From Limibacterium fermenti (lineage in GTDB: Bacteria; Bacteroidota; Bacteroidia; Bacteroidales; Dysgonomonadaceae): DNA of 64,000 nucleotides. The translations under genes were made by a program, and so were the position numbers. Positions 1-8,405 of this stretch are shown piece after piece. The number at the start of each line of letters is the position of its first letter. Position 1 is the stretch's first letter. The stretch lies in NCBI RefSeq assembly GCF_041902845.1, contig NZ_CP159486.1:2728001-2792000 (forward strand), given 5' to 3'. The notes under the pieces are model-generated. The model did no database searches and had not been told where the DNA came from. It saw only the letters and a program-made list of their open reading frames with translations.

Positions 1-214
1 TGCCATCGGCCCCTTTACCTACGATAAATACGCCTTTCTCCATTTGAGTGAAATAGGCGCCCGTATTCAGGTTGTCATATTCCATCTGTTCGGAGGTAAC
101 TTCATTGGGATTAATGTTCCAGTCCTTAAAGTGATCCGTGCAAGAGGCAAAAAGCAAACTTCCTGCTACGCATACACCGCAAATAAGCTTTGTATAGTTA
201 AATATATGTTTCAT
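1..214 (-). CDS. SusD/RagB-family outer-membrane lipoprotein (5' part only)
   Basis: Seen: an open frame starts with ATG at 214-212 and runs off the left edge, giving about 71 residues. It begins with a hydrophobic leader ending in a lipobox-like LLFASC, so the mature protein should be lipidated at that Cys. The next residues (TDHFKDWNINPNEVT) are typical of the N-terminus of SusD-like starch/glycan-binding lipoproteins. Context: it follows the susC gene by 13 bp on the same strand, the normal susC-susD order, so it should be the surface lid of that transporter. Most of the gene lies outside the window, so ligand class cannot be judged. Confidence 0.8.
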   Translation of the reverse strand, partial: MKHIFNYTKLICGVCVAGSLLFASCTDHFKDWNINPNEVTSEQMEYDNLNTGAYFTQMEKGVFIVGKGADG

Positions 215-227
215 CTTAAAAAATTCT

Positions 228-3200
228 TTAGAAGTTTAGTTTAACAGAGAAACCAAGGTTCCGCAAACTCGGCAACATGAAGTAATCCATACCGCTGAAG
301 TGCGTTCCCGTGCTAGCCGTCAATTCGGGGTCGTAAGGAGACTTGCAATAAAACATAAAGAGATTGCGTCCTGTAAAGGCAACGTTGAGTCCCTTGATCC
401 ATGGCGCCAGTTTTGCGACAGGAATGTCGTAGCCGAAAGAGAGTTCGGCAAGACGTACATTTGTAGCACTGTACACATACCTGGAACCGACACCCGTACC
501 CACTGTCGTATAATACTTCTGAGCGGCAGGAACCAAATATCCGTTGATCATGACCCCACCGGCATCACGGGCATCGGCAGAAGCCTTCGATGTTCCGTAA
601 GAGTCCATCAAAGCCTGCGTCATAGACACTCCTACACCGCCCACGCGGGCATTGATTAAGAATCCGAGAGACAAACCTTTCCAATTGAAAGAGTTGCGCC
701 ATCCCATGGTATATTTGGCCTGCGAGTTTCCGGCATAAATCCAACCGTCTTTCCTGTCACCTGCATTTCCGTCTACCGCGACGGTATTGTTTACATAGTC
801 CACATCGATAAATCCATGTTCATCGGTACGTAATGCCGTCACATACAAATCGCCAATAGAACCACCCTCTTCCAAACGGGTTTTCACATTACCGATACCG
901 GCCAGATCCAACATATCCTGCTCAACAACTATTCCATTGGGCAATGTAGTAGGACTCAAAAGTTTTTTAATCTTATTACGGTTGAGCGTATAGGTAAACG
1001 TAGAATTCCATTGTACGGGCCCAAGCGGCTGATTGAGCGACAAGCTCAACTCCACGCCCTTATTATCCACTTGTCCCCCATTGATATAAATGGATGTATA
1101 ACCCGAAGAAGAAGAAAGTGTGGGATTGAACAACTGGTTGTATGTAGAAGTCTTATATAAGCTAACGTTCAACGATAACTTATCATTCCAAAAATTCGAT
1201 TGCAAACCCACTTCCCAGGCCTCAGTCCGCTCGGGTTTGATATCGGTGTTGGGGTAAGTCGTCGTCGTAGAAGGTGTACCCGCCTGATAAGGATGCGTTT
1301 GATAAGCAATGTAGCGTGTAGGAGCATTTCCGACTTCACTGTAAGAACCGCGAAGTTTTAAGAAGGTCAGTACATTATTCTTAATCGGTAGCAGATCGGT
1401 AAGGATAGCCGACAAACCGATAGAAGGATAAGCGACATAATGGGTATTGGTCCATGCCAAAGCAGAGGCCCAGTCTGTGCGTCCGGTCAAATCCAAATAA
1501 AGCTTACTTTGCCAACCGACTTGCGCAGTAGCGAAGATCGATTGGGTTTGGTCGTGATAACCGTCTTGATCAAACTCCGCATTTGCCTGATTGAGGTTTT
1601 TCAACGTGAAACTATTGGCAACCGAGTTGAGGTCACCCCCCACACTATAATATTTATAGTCGACATCCTGTATACTGGCACCCACTGTTGCGGCCAATGA
1701 AAAATCGCCGAAGTACTTGTCGATATTTAGCATTACATCACCATACAGTTGTTGGGTGGAAGCATCGGCCTTGTAATAAGCCCCATATCGTTGTGCAAAA
1801 ATAGCGTCGGTCGAAGCCGAATATTTCTTTTCATTTATAGCAGAAGTGTAATCCATTTTGGCGCGTGCATTGAGGGTAATGCCCTTTGCGACGTCATAAG
1901 ACAAACCACTACTGACAAGAAAACGATTCTTATGATTGATAAAATTATCTCGATTGGTAATCCAATAAGGATTTTGCATCGCGATACCCATATTTCCCCA
2001 CGGCCAATATTGAGTTTTAAAACCACGACTCTCATCGTACATTTCAAACAATTCATAGGTTTCTAAGCCATAACTCGGCGACATCAAATACACAGGAACA
2101 ATCGGATTGAAGTATTGGCCCTGAGAAATCATATTTTTTTCTCGGATATTCATATAATTGGCACTGAGATCGAGCCGTAACTTATCATCCAGCATACTGG
2201 TGGTATTACGAATGGTAAAATTATAACGATCGAGCGTATTGTTCAATACGACTCCTTCGGCATTGGTGGCAGCCATTGAGAGGAACGTCTGGTTTTTATC
2301 GGAACCATTACTGATCGTAAGCGCGTTTGTCTCGTTCCAACCCGTCTGATAGAAATCCAACGGATCATAGCTGCTCGGTTGGGCCAATTTCTGTCCCCAA
2401 CTCTGTAGGGAACCGCTGGCAGCTCCATAGGTGTTTTGAAATTCCGGGGTAACAAACGGATTATAGAACGAGGTATTGTTGGTGAATGTTACATTCATTC
2501 TTTCCGCATTCCCTTTCTTCGTCGTAATCAAAACAACACCATTAGCAGCCTCGCTACCATATAGAGCCGATGCTGCCGCTCCACTCAACACCGACATACG
2601 ATCGATATCCTCGGGGTTAATCATGGATGCCCCGTCACCCGACTGGCCCATACCCGTAAAGTAATCGTTAGGCTGTGTGGTCTCTAATGAAGGCATCGGA
2701 ATACCGTCAATCACATAAAGGGCATTGTTATTTCCACTGATAGATTTGGCTCCTCGCATCACGACTTTTGCTCCGCCACCGATACCGGAAGAACTGGCAT
2801 TAATGGCAACCCCAGCCACTTTACCGGCCAGAGCATTGACAAAATTGGCATCTTTTACGCCGACAATCTCCGATCCGGTGACTTCTTGCACATTGTAAGA
2901 AAGCGCTTTTGCTTCCTTTTTAATCCCCAAGGCCGTTACGACCAATTCGTCGAGCGCCTTGGTATCTTCTGCCAGCACAATCTCGAACGCGTTTTTGCCG
3001 GCTGTGGAGAGAGTCTGCGATTGATACCCGATATAAGTTACCTTGATGACGGCACGGTCGCCGACCTGCAAGGTGAAATGTCCGTTTATATCCGTGATCG
3101 TACCGTTAGCCGAAGCGCCTTCTTCTACGATATTCGCACCGATAATGGGCTCTCCGTTGACATCGGTAATTTTCCCGGTGATTGTCTTTTGTTGTTGCTT

Positions 3201-3608
3201 GATTTCGTTTGCCGATGCCGACGGGAGGTCATTGTCGCGTTTGGGATGTAGAATTATCTGTGAGCCTTTCACTTCATATTCCACTCCTTCGGGGGCAAAC
3301 AATTGCTTCAACACGGAAGCCACCGCTTCTTCCTGAACCGTGACATCGACTTTCCGATCGACATTTACCAGTTTGCTATTATACAGGAAATAATAGCCTG
3401 ATTTCTGCTCAATGGCTTGCAATACTTTTTCGATGGAGGCGTTTTTCATATCCAGCGAAATCTTTGCTTGTTGAGAATAAATATGTTCCGCCTGCAATTG
3501 AAAGGCAAAAACACAACATAGTATAATGGCTATCCTCATGGCTGTAGGAATTTTATTTAATAAATGATAAAGGACACATCCTTTTTGTTCATCTGATGAA
3601 TTATTCAT
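228..3608 (-). CDS. SusC-type TonB-dependent outer-membrane transporter with N-terminal STN signalling domain
   Basis: 1126 residues. Order seen: signal/leader (about 1-45), STN (secretin/TonB short N-terminal) domain (about 50-122, LDMKNASIEKVLQAIEQKSG), a CarboxypepD_reg-like beta-sandwich (about 140-220, ITGKITDVNGEPIIGANI), plug (about 220-360, with ALYVIDGIPM and GVVLITTKKG) and a 22-strand barrel ending in a terminal Phe (VKLNF). STN-bearing SusC proteins are known to signal through FecR anti-sigma factors, and fecR plus an ECF sigma gene lie directly upstream on the same strand. The substrate is not evident. A later Met (residue 24) just before the hydrophobic core is an alternative start, but the longer cytoplasmic leader is common in this subfamily. 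Confidence 0.93.
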   Translation of the reverse strand: MNNSSDEQKGCVLYHLLNKIPTAMRIAIILCCVFAFQLQAEHIYSQQAKISLDMKNASIEKVLQAIEQKSGYYFLYNSKLVNVDRKVDVTVQEEAVASVLKQLFAPEGVEYEVKGSQIILHPKRDNDLPSASANEIKQQQKTITGKITDVNGEPIIGANIVEEGASANGTITDINGHFTLQVGDRAVIKVTYIGYQSQTLSTAGKNAFEIVLAEDTKALDELVVTALGIKKEAKALSYNVQEVTGSEIVGVKDANFVNALAGKVAGVAINASSSGIGGGAKVVMRGAKSISGNNNALYVIDGIPMPSLETTQPNDYFTGMGQSGDGASMINPEDIDRMSVLSGAAASALYGSEAANGVVLITTKKGNAERMNVTFTNNTSFYNPFVTPEFQNTYGAASGSLQSWGQKLAQPSSYDPLDFYQTGWNETNALTISNGSDKNQTFLSMAATNAEGVVLNNTLDRYNFTIRNTTSMLDDKLRLDLSANYMNIREKNMISQGQYFNPIVPVYLMSPSYGLETYELFEMYDESRGFKTQYWPWGNMGIAMQNPYWITNRDNFINHKNRFLVSSGLSYDVAKGITLNARAKMDYTSAINEKKYSASTDAIFAQRYGAYYKADASTQQLYGDVMLNIDKYFGDFSLAATVGASIQDVDYKYYSVGGDLNSVANSFTLKNLNQANAEFDQDGYHDQTQSIFATAQVGWQSKLYLDLTGRTDWASALAWTNTHYVAYPSIGLSAILTDLLPIKNNVLTFLKLRGSYSEVGNAPTRYIAYQTHPYQAGTPSTTTTYPNTDIKPERTEAWEVGLQSNFWNDKLSLNVSLYKTSTYNQLFNPTLSSSSGYTSIYINGGQVDNKGVELSLSLNQPLGPVQWNSTFTYTLNRNKIKKLLSPTTLPNGIVVEQDMLDLAGIGNVKTRLEEGGSIGDLYVTALRTDEHGFIDVDYVNNTVAVDGNAGDRKDGWIYAGNSQAKYTMGWRNSFNWKGLSLGFLINARVGGVGVSMTQALMDSYGTSKASADARDAGGVMINGYLVPAAQKYYTTVGTGVGSRYVYSATNVRLAELSFGYDIPVAKLAPWIKGLNVAFTGRNLFMFYCKSPYDPELTASTGTHFSGMDYFMLPSLRNLGFSVKLNF

Positions 3609-3662
3609 ATTTTTACATTGTTATTAAATACTTTGATGGTTTAGTAACTTGCTTGCTGTCGG

Positions 3663-3726
3663 TAAGGTGATGTTTTCCGCTCAGCAATCACTTTACGGGA
3701 GGATGTTTTTCGTTCTCCCGTTTTTT
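3663..3726. other. Two hairpins in the fecR-susC gap
   Basis: The 185-bp space between fecR and susC contains two adjacent inverted repeats. The first pairs 3663-3672 with 3687-3696 (9 of 10 positions). The second pairs CGGGAG 3696-3701 with CTCCCG 3715-3720 and is followed by six T on the plus strand. On the transcribed minus strand they would sit in the susC leader and could attenuate or protect the message. Read on plus, the second resembles an intrinsic terminator. Which reading is right cannot be told from sequence alone. Confidence 0.4.
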
Positions 3727-3793
3727 GTTTACGGAATAGGGGTTATCATGTCTTCATAGGCGTTTCTCCTTTCTCTAATGGGTCTTTGTCATT

Positions 3794-4807
3794 TTATTTT
3801 GATTGTCTGATGGTCACTTCCCTTTGGGTAAAGGTATTATTGTCCAACTGTTTTTGTTTCGATACCGTATACGAAATGGGGGCCGACCGCTTTAATAAAT
3901 CGAGAATACCTTCGAGGGTTTCGTCGGTAAAGGTCGCCGTGTATTCGTATCCTTTCAACTCCTCGCCTTCGAGGCGGATAACCACGCCGAACTTGCGGGA
4001 GAGTTTCAGGGCGATGTTTTCGAGCCTTTCGCGACGGAATACCATTTTCCCGTCTTTCCATGCCGTATCGACATACGTGTCGGTTTGCCGGACATCCATT
4101 TCGCCCGAACTTAACGTCAAAACGGCCTTTTGGCCTTCCTGCAGCGCGCGGTTCCCTCCGGCATTATCCGGCATCACATCGACATTTCCTTGAGCCAACG
4201 TCACCTGATAGTCGGGGGCGTCGGGATAGGCCGCCACATTGAATTCCGTGCCGAACGCACTGACGGTCATATCGCCGGGTGTAACCACGTCGAAGCGATG
4301 CTTCTTGTCGGCGGCGACTTTAAAATAAGCCTCGCCCGTCAGGCGGACCGTCCGTTTATTCTTCGAAAAACGCTGGGGATAAGTCAGCGTACTTTGTGCG
4401 TTCAACCATACTTGGCTGCCATCGGGCAAAGAGGCTTTCGTGACGACACCCGGCGCCGAAGCGATCGTAATCATCGACTCAGGCGTTGCATCCTGCATGG
4501 GTTTTATTATATATTGATGGATTAAAAGGAGCGGAAGCAACACGGCGGCTGCGGTCCGGGCGATATCCCATATCTTGTGTCTGAACGATACGCGCGAAAT
4601 CCGGCGGGAGACAACACGCCATGCTGATGCGGCATCGATCTGCTTCTGCTTATCCAACTCACCGGTTAGGTTATAGATATATCGTATCTGATCGGCCCTC
4701 CGTTTGAATTCGGGGGAAGAGTGCATCAACGCATCGCATTCGCGAAGCGCTTCCGACGGCAGATATCCTTTTAAATAAGCTACAATATGGGCATCACTGA
4801 ATTCCAT
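3794..4807 (-). CDS. FecR-family anti-sigma factor
   Basis: 337 residues. A short cytoplasmic N-terminal segment (about 1-80) is followed by one transmembrane helix (about 85-105, ARTAAAVLLPLLLIHQYII). The periplasmic FecR domain starts near residue 118 (SAPGVVTKASLPDGSQVWLNA) with the typical LTGEAYFKVA and FNVAAYPD segments, and the C-terminal DUF4974-like region (about 250-337) contacts the STN domain in known systems. It sits between the ECF sigma gene (106 bp upstream) and the STN-type susC (downstream), the usual order of a trans-envelope glycan-sensing cassette. The expected role is to hold the sigma factor at the inner membrane until the loaded SusC signals. Confidence 0.93.
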   Translation of the reverse strand: MEFSDAHIVAYLKGYLPSEALRECDALMHSSPEFKRRADQIRYIYNLTGELDKQKQIDAASAWRVVSRRISRVSFRHKIWDIARTAAAVLLPLLLIHQYIIKPMQDATPESMITIASAPGVVTKASLPDGSQVWLNAQSTLTYPQRFSKNKRTVRLTGEAYFKVAADKKHRFDVVTPGDMTVSAFGTEFNVAAYPDAPDYQVTLAQGNVDVMPDNAGGNRALQEGQKAVLTLSSGEMDVRQTDTYVDTAWKDGKMVFRRERLENIALKLSRKFGVVIRLEGEELKGYEYTATFTDETLEGILDLLKRSAPISYTVSKQKQLDNNTFTQREVTIRQSK

Positions 4808-4913
4808 GTATCACGTTTTATTTTTCAATTGTCTCTCTACAAAAAAACACTTTTTTGCTCGTTCTATTCACTTGACGTATGAAATCGAAAAGCCCCTATG
4901 TTAAAATCGATAT

Positions 4914-5495
4914 TTATTGAAAAAAGCCCGGATAAAGCAGTATCAACATCGGGAGATAATCTTTCAGGTCTTCTCTTAATAAGCCCAATGCTTTGGAGAT
5001 ATAAGCCTCCACCGTTTTAGGCGACACGGACATCTCGGTGGCGATTTGCTGATAGGTCAACTGTCCGAAGCGGCTCAACTCGAAAGCCCGGCGGCTGTTC
5101 TCCGGTAATTTTTGCAAAGCTGCCTGCAGCAAGCTTTCCAATTCGCGTACCGTATAGATTTCTTCGGGAGAATCGGAATAGTCTTCGCCGGGTTGCTTGT
5201 CCAGATATCGCTGCCGGGTAGATTGCTTGCGTAAGTAATCGGTACAATTGTTTTTCACGGAAGTTATCAGCAGATTGCGGAAAGAGGATGCAACTTCTAT
5301 CTTTTTGCGGTTGTTCCAAATCTGAAAGAAGGTATCCTGCACAATATCCTCACACATCTCCGGCGAGGAAATGTAGCGTTCGGCGAATACACACAGCGAT
5401 GGATAGAACTCGAAAAACAGCGCTTTAAAGGCTTCCTGATCGTCATTAAAGGCAATTTTCCTGAACCAATCATCCAACAACGTATTATCTTTCAT
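4914..5495 (-). CDS. ECF-family RNA polymerase sigma-70 factor
   Basis: 193 residues, the usual ECF length. Region 2 is seen around residues 25-90 (ALFFEFYPSLCVFAERYI, EDIVQDTFFQIW, SSFRNLLITSVKNNCTDYLR). Region 4 is around 125-180 (LPENSRRAFELSRFGQLTYQQIATEM with the recognition helix SVSPKTVEAYISKALGLLRE). It leads the minus-strand set sigma-fecR-susC-susD, so it is inferred to switch on its own transporter when the ligand is bound. A near-match to the Bacteroidetes -7 box (CATCTTTG, minus strand, about 5546-5553) lies about 50 bp upstream of the start. Confidence 0.95.
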   Translation of the reverse strand: MKDNTLLDDWFRKIAFNDDQEAFKALFFEFYPSLCVFAERYISSPEMCEDIVQDTFFQIWNNRKKIEVASSFRNLLITSVKNNCTDYLRKQSTRQRYLDKQPGEDYSDSPEEIYTVRELESLLQAALQKLPENSRRAFELSRFGQLTYQQIATEMSVSPKTVEAYISKALGLLREDLKDYLPMLILLYPGFFQ

Positions 5496-5701
5496 CTCAA
5501 AAATAAGGATAGTTACTTCGGAACCACTCTTGCAAAATTTCTACAAAGATGAGAAAAAACATTTAATATGGAAAAAACTTTCTGCGATATTGTGTTTTGT
5601 CATGAGAATCACCGAAGCATAAAACGCCAATAAAAAAATATAAATAGTTTGTCAACTAAAAGAAAAAACGATCTATGGCTTATTTTTTCTTTTACATTTC
5701 A

Positions 5702-5709
5702 TATCTTTG
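5702..5709 (+). promoter_or_regulatory. Bacteroidetes -7 promoter box TATCTTTG
   Basis: A perfect match to the TAnnTTTG -7 consensus lies 39 bp before the ATG at 5749. It overlaps the TTG at 5707 that would otherwise open a longer frame, which argues that translation starts at the ATG and not at the TTG. Confidence 0.6.
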
Positions 5710-5748
5710 CCAATATATAAAAAACTGATAGCCATTAAAGATAAAGTA

Positions 5749-6234
5749 ATGAGACGAGTCAAATATCCGTTGTTCTTAATCATTGGAATTGCATTCTTCG
5801 CTTGTTTTTATATCCGAGATCCGAAATATCTAAAAGAGATTGCCGAGGCCACAATCATAGGAATATTAGCGGTGGCAGTCATTCCTGAAATAAGAAGATA
5901 TTATGACATACGGCGTTCCATTAAAGAAGGAATAAAAACGATCCGGGAAGGACAAGCATTTGTGCTCGACGAAATGCAAATTTCCATCGCTAAAGATTCG
6001 GAGAAAGAAAACGCCTTAACCGTCCGAAACCTCTCACAATGGATTTACACCATTCATACGTATGATAGCGCCGAACAAATGCGCCTGCTGGTAAAAGACT
6101 TCGAGTCGCTACAGAAATACCGGGCATGGCGAAATTTCATTTCCGGGCTTGCCATACAAATCAACTTATATTCAGACGAAACATTTGAGGAGGAAATTAT
6201 CGAATCGACCATCCGTACATATCGTTTCCAATAG
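5749..6234 (+). CDS. Small membrane-anchored protein of unknown function
   Basis: 161 residues from the ATG at 5749. A longer frame from TTG 5707 would start inside the promoter box, so I prefer the ATG. I do not recognise a family. Two N-terminal hydrophobic segments are seen (about 6-22, PLFLIIGIAFFACFYI, and about 33-47, EATIIGILAVAVIPEI). They are followed by a charged, mostly helical cytoplasmic-looking domain of about 110 residues with no Cys-rich or catalytic motif. It stands alone between the divergent sigma gene and the HAD phosphatase gene, with its own promoter. Role unknown. Confidence 0.65.
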   Translation: MRRVKYPLFLIIGIAFFACFYIRDPKYLKEIAEATIIGILAVAVIPEIRRYYDIRRSIKEGIKTIREGQAFVLDEMQISIAKDSEKENALTVRNLSQWIYTIHTYDSAEQMRLLVKDFESLQKYRAWRNFISGLAIQINLYSDETFEEEIIESTIRTYRFQ

Positions 6235-6279
6235 TTTTTTTCAATGCAGACTTAAATCAGGAGAGCAAGAGCTTCATAA

Positions 6280-6313
6280 TTTGCGGCGATTCGCCCGATG
6301 TTTCGTATCTTTG
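6280..6313 (+). promoter_or_regulatory. Bacteroidetes promoter for the HAD phosphatase gene
   Basis: A -7 box TATCTTTG is at 6306-6313 and a TTTG -33 element at 6280-6283, separated by 22 bp, slightly longer than the usual 19-21. It lies 28 bp before the ATG at 6342. Confidence 0.55.
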
Positions 6314-6341
6314 GAAATCATACACGCAAAGCAAACAAATA

Positions 6342-6989
6342 ATGAGTTATAAGGGATTACTTTTTGATTTGGACGGGACCTTGATCGACACGATAGCGGA
6401 TCTGTCCGATTCGATGAACCACGTATTAACCGGCTTAGGGTTTCCGCCGCATCACGAGACCGAATATAAATCGTTTGTCGGCAGCGGCATCCGCAACCTG
6501 GCGCGCCTCGCTCTTCCCGAAACGGCACGCGACGAAGCGACCATCGAGTCCTGTTATCGCCGCATGGTGGAGCACTATAGCCGTAACAGCCTGAATAAAA
6601 CGAAACCTTACGAGGGCATCGAAGAGTTACTCGACACGTTGAAAGCGCGCGGACTGAGCATGAGTGTGCTTTCCAATAAAGCGGATGCAGAAACGCAACG
6701 GATTATCGCCGCGTTACTGCCCGGCTATTTCGACCTCGTCATCGGCATGCGCTCGGAAGAGTTGAAGAAACCCAATCCGGCCATGGCGTTACAGATAGCG
6801 GACAGCATGAAGCTGCGCCCCGAAGAAATCGTCTATGTGGGCGACTCGGATATCGACATGCTCACCGCCTGCGATGCCGGCATGTATGCCGTAGGCGTAT
6901 TATGGGGCTTCCGGAGCAGGGAACAGTTAGTGCAAGCCGGAGCCGCCACTATAGTAAACCATCCGGCCGAAATAGCTTCGCTCCTATAA
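6342..6989 (+). CDS. gph: HAD-superfamily phosphatase, phosphoglycolate phosphatase-like
   Basis: 215 residues. The HAD motifs are all seen: motif I FDLDGTLIDT (residues about 8-17, nucleophile and acid Asp), a helical cap with SGIRNLARLALP typical of phosphoglycolate phosphatases, motif II VLSNKAD (about 108-114), motif III Lys in ELKKPNP (about 145) and motif IV YVGDSDIDMLTACDAG (about 165-180). It is cytosolic. By family it should dephosphorylate 2-phosphoglycolate or another small phosphate ester; substrate specificity is inferred only. Own promoter upstream, no operon partner. Confidence 0.85.
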   Translation: MSYKGLLFDLDGTLIDTIADLSDSMNHVLTGLGFPPHHETEYKSFVGSGIRNLARLALPETARDEATIESCYRRMVEHYSRNSLNKTKPYEGIEELLDTLKARGLSMSVLSNKADAETQRIIAALLPGYFDLVIGMRSEELKKPNPAMALQIADSMKLRPEEIVYVGDSDIDMLTACDAGMYAVGVLWGFRSREQLVQAGAATIVNHPAEIASLL

Positions 6990-7138
6990 CCCGTCCGGCA
7001 AAAAATAAGGGTCTTATTATTCCTTTTAGGAGTATTTTTCTTTCGAAAGGCGACTTTATGAGACCTCATGAAGCCATTCCGCCGGCCCGAATAAAGAAAA
7101 ATTGACAACCCATTCGTGCATAATAACGAAATTATGCG

Positions 7139-7146
7139 TATTTTTG
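7139..7146 (+). promoter_or_regulatory. Candidate -7 box TATTTTTG before exbB
   Basis: The octamer fits TAnnTTTG and lies 64 bp upstream of the exbB ATG. No well-placed TTTG -33 partner is obvious, so this is a weak call. Confidence 0.35.
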
Positions 7147-7210
7147 ACGTTTCAAAAACGTTATCCAATAAAAAGCGTATTTTTAAACCACCGATAAAAA
7201 GGATTATTTT

Positions 7211-7909
7211 ATGTCATTTCAATTAGCATTCACGTTACTTCAAGATGTATCATTTGTCAACGAAGTTCCCGGCGTAACCCAAGACGTCAGCATTAATTAT
7301 TTCACCATGTTGATGAAAGGGGGATGGATTCTGGCCCCTATTTTTTTGCTGCTCTTCATTTCCGTATATATTATTATAGAAAGATGGTTGGTTCTCAGAC
7401 ATGCTACCAACGATGACAAGATGTGGCTTCCGCGTGTAAAAGAATTGATTAACGAAAAACGCGATGAAAAAGCGCTGGTTTTTTGTTCTCAGATAAACAA
7501 CTCATCCTCTCGGGTGATCAGCACCGGATTGGAAGAAATCAAAAACGGCGCCCGGGAAGTGGAGGAAGCCATGCAGGTGGAATCGCGCCAGGAAGTTGGC
7601 CGGCTCGAAAAAGGAATGAATTATCTGGGTATCAGCGCAACGATAGCCCCGATGTTGGGTTTCCTGGGAACCATCTTCGGAGTAATCACCATATTCTATA
7701 ATATATCCGTCACCAACGACTTGAGTATCGGAACCATTTCCGACGGCCTTTACCAAAAGATGATCTGTTCGGGAGTCGGCCTTTTCGTGGGAATCATCGC
7801 CTATGCAGGCTATTACATTCTGAATACGAAAATCGACCGGGTGGTAGCACAGGTAGAAAAGGACTCGAACGAGATCCTCAAAACCATCCGTTTACAAAAT
7901 AAAGCATAA
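7211..7909 (+). CDS. exbB: ExbB/TolQ/MotA-family proton channel protein
   Basis: 232 residues. Three membrane segments in the ExbB arrangement are seen: about 39-57 (ILAPIFLLLFISVYIII), about 140-162 (ISATIAPMLGFLGTIFGVITIF, the conserved MotA_ExbB core with P-M-L-G-x-x-G-T) and about 182-205 (MICSGVGLFVGIIAYAGYYIL). With ExbD it would form the inner-membrane proton-driven motor that energises TonB or a Tol-like system. The exbD gene starts 9 bp later. No tonB gene follows, so this is a stand-alone exbBD pair. With two TonB-dependent SusC transporters in the window, a role in TonB energising is natural but not shown. Confidence 0.9.
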   Translation: MSFQLAFTLLQDVSFVNEVPGVTQDVSINYFTMLMKGGWILAPIFLLLFISVYIIIERWLVLRHATNDDKMWLPRVKELINEKRDEKALVFCSQINNSSSRVISTGLEEIKNGAREVEEAMQVESRQEVGRLEKGMNYLGISATIAPMLGFLGTIFGVITIFYNISVTNDLSIGTISDGLYQKMICSGVGLFVGIIAYAGYYILNTKIDRVVAQVEKDSNEILKTIRLQNKA

Positions 7910-7918
7910 ACACCGAGA

Positions 7919-8326
7919 ATGAAAATCGAACGCAGAAAAAGCAGGAATGCGGAAGTCTTTACGGCTTCTTTGAATGACATCATGTTTTTCTTGTTGATGT
8001 TTTTCCTGATCATCTCCACGATGGTCACGCCTTCGGTGGTGAAAGTAACACTGCCCGAAGCGTCCGCAGCAGAAAACACGACAATGAAAAAAGCGGTGCA
8101 CGTAGTGGTGACGCGCGACTTACAGTATTTTGTCGATAACGAAGAAGTGACTTTCGACCAAATAGAATCACGCCTGGAATCTATCCTGGCCGCCAAGCAG
8201 GAGAATGAAGAGTTGAATGTGATCTTGCAAGCCGATAAAAGCCTCACCCTTCAGGACGTGATCGACGTCATCAATATCGGTTATAAATTGAATGTGAAAA
8301 TGGTGCTTTTCGCCGAGAAGAAATAA
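7919..8326 (+). CDS. exbD: ExbD/TolR-family biopolymer transport protein
   Basis: 135 residues. A short basic N-terminus (MKIERRKSRNAEVFTASLND) leads into a single transmembrane helix (about 21-38, IMFFLLMFFLIISTMV) with the pore Asp just before it in SLNDIMFFLLMF. The C-terminal periplasmic domain ends LQDVIDVINIGYKLNVKMVLFAEKK, as in ExbD/TolR. It is co-transcribed with exbB (9-bp gap) and followed by a strong bidirectional terminator, so the operon is just two genes. Confidence 0.9.
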   Translation: MKIERRKSRNAEVFTASLNDIMFFLLMFFLIISTMVTPSVVKVTLPEASAAENTTMKKAVHVVVTRDLQYFVDNEEVTFDQIESRLESILAAKQENEELNVILQADKSLTLQDVIDVINIGYKLNVKMVLFAEKK

Positions 8327-8355
8327 GCAGCGACAAGAGATAAAAGACAAAAGGA

Positions 8356-8405
8356 ACATTCCCGGGGGTTACGCTGTGAGCGACACTCCCGGGAATGTCG
8401 TTTTT
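8356..8405. terminator. Bidirectional intrinsic terminator between exbD and the Dcu carrier
   Basis: A perfect 11-bp stem pairs 8356-8366 with 8388-8398 (ACATTCCCGGG/CCCGGGAATGT), with a 21-nt loop and a T run at 8401-8405. It separates two converging transcription units. A related palindrome recurs at 50199-50230. Confidence 0.8.

Noticed and set aside
5707..5748. TTG start 14 codons upstream in the small membrane protein gene
   Set aside because: It overlaps a perfect -7 promoter box, so it would lie at or before the transcript start.
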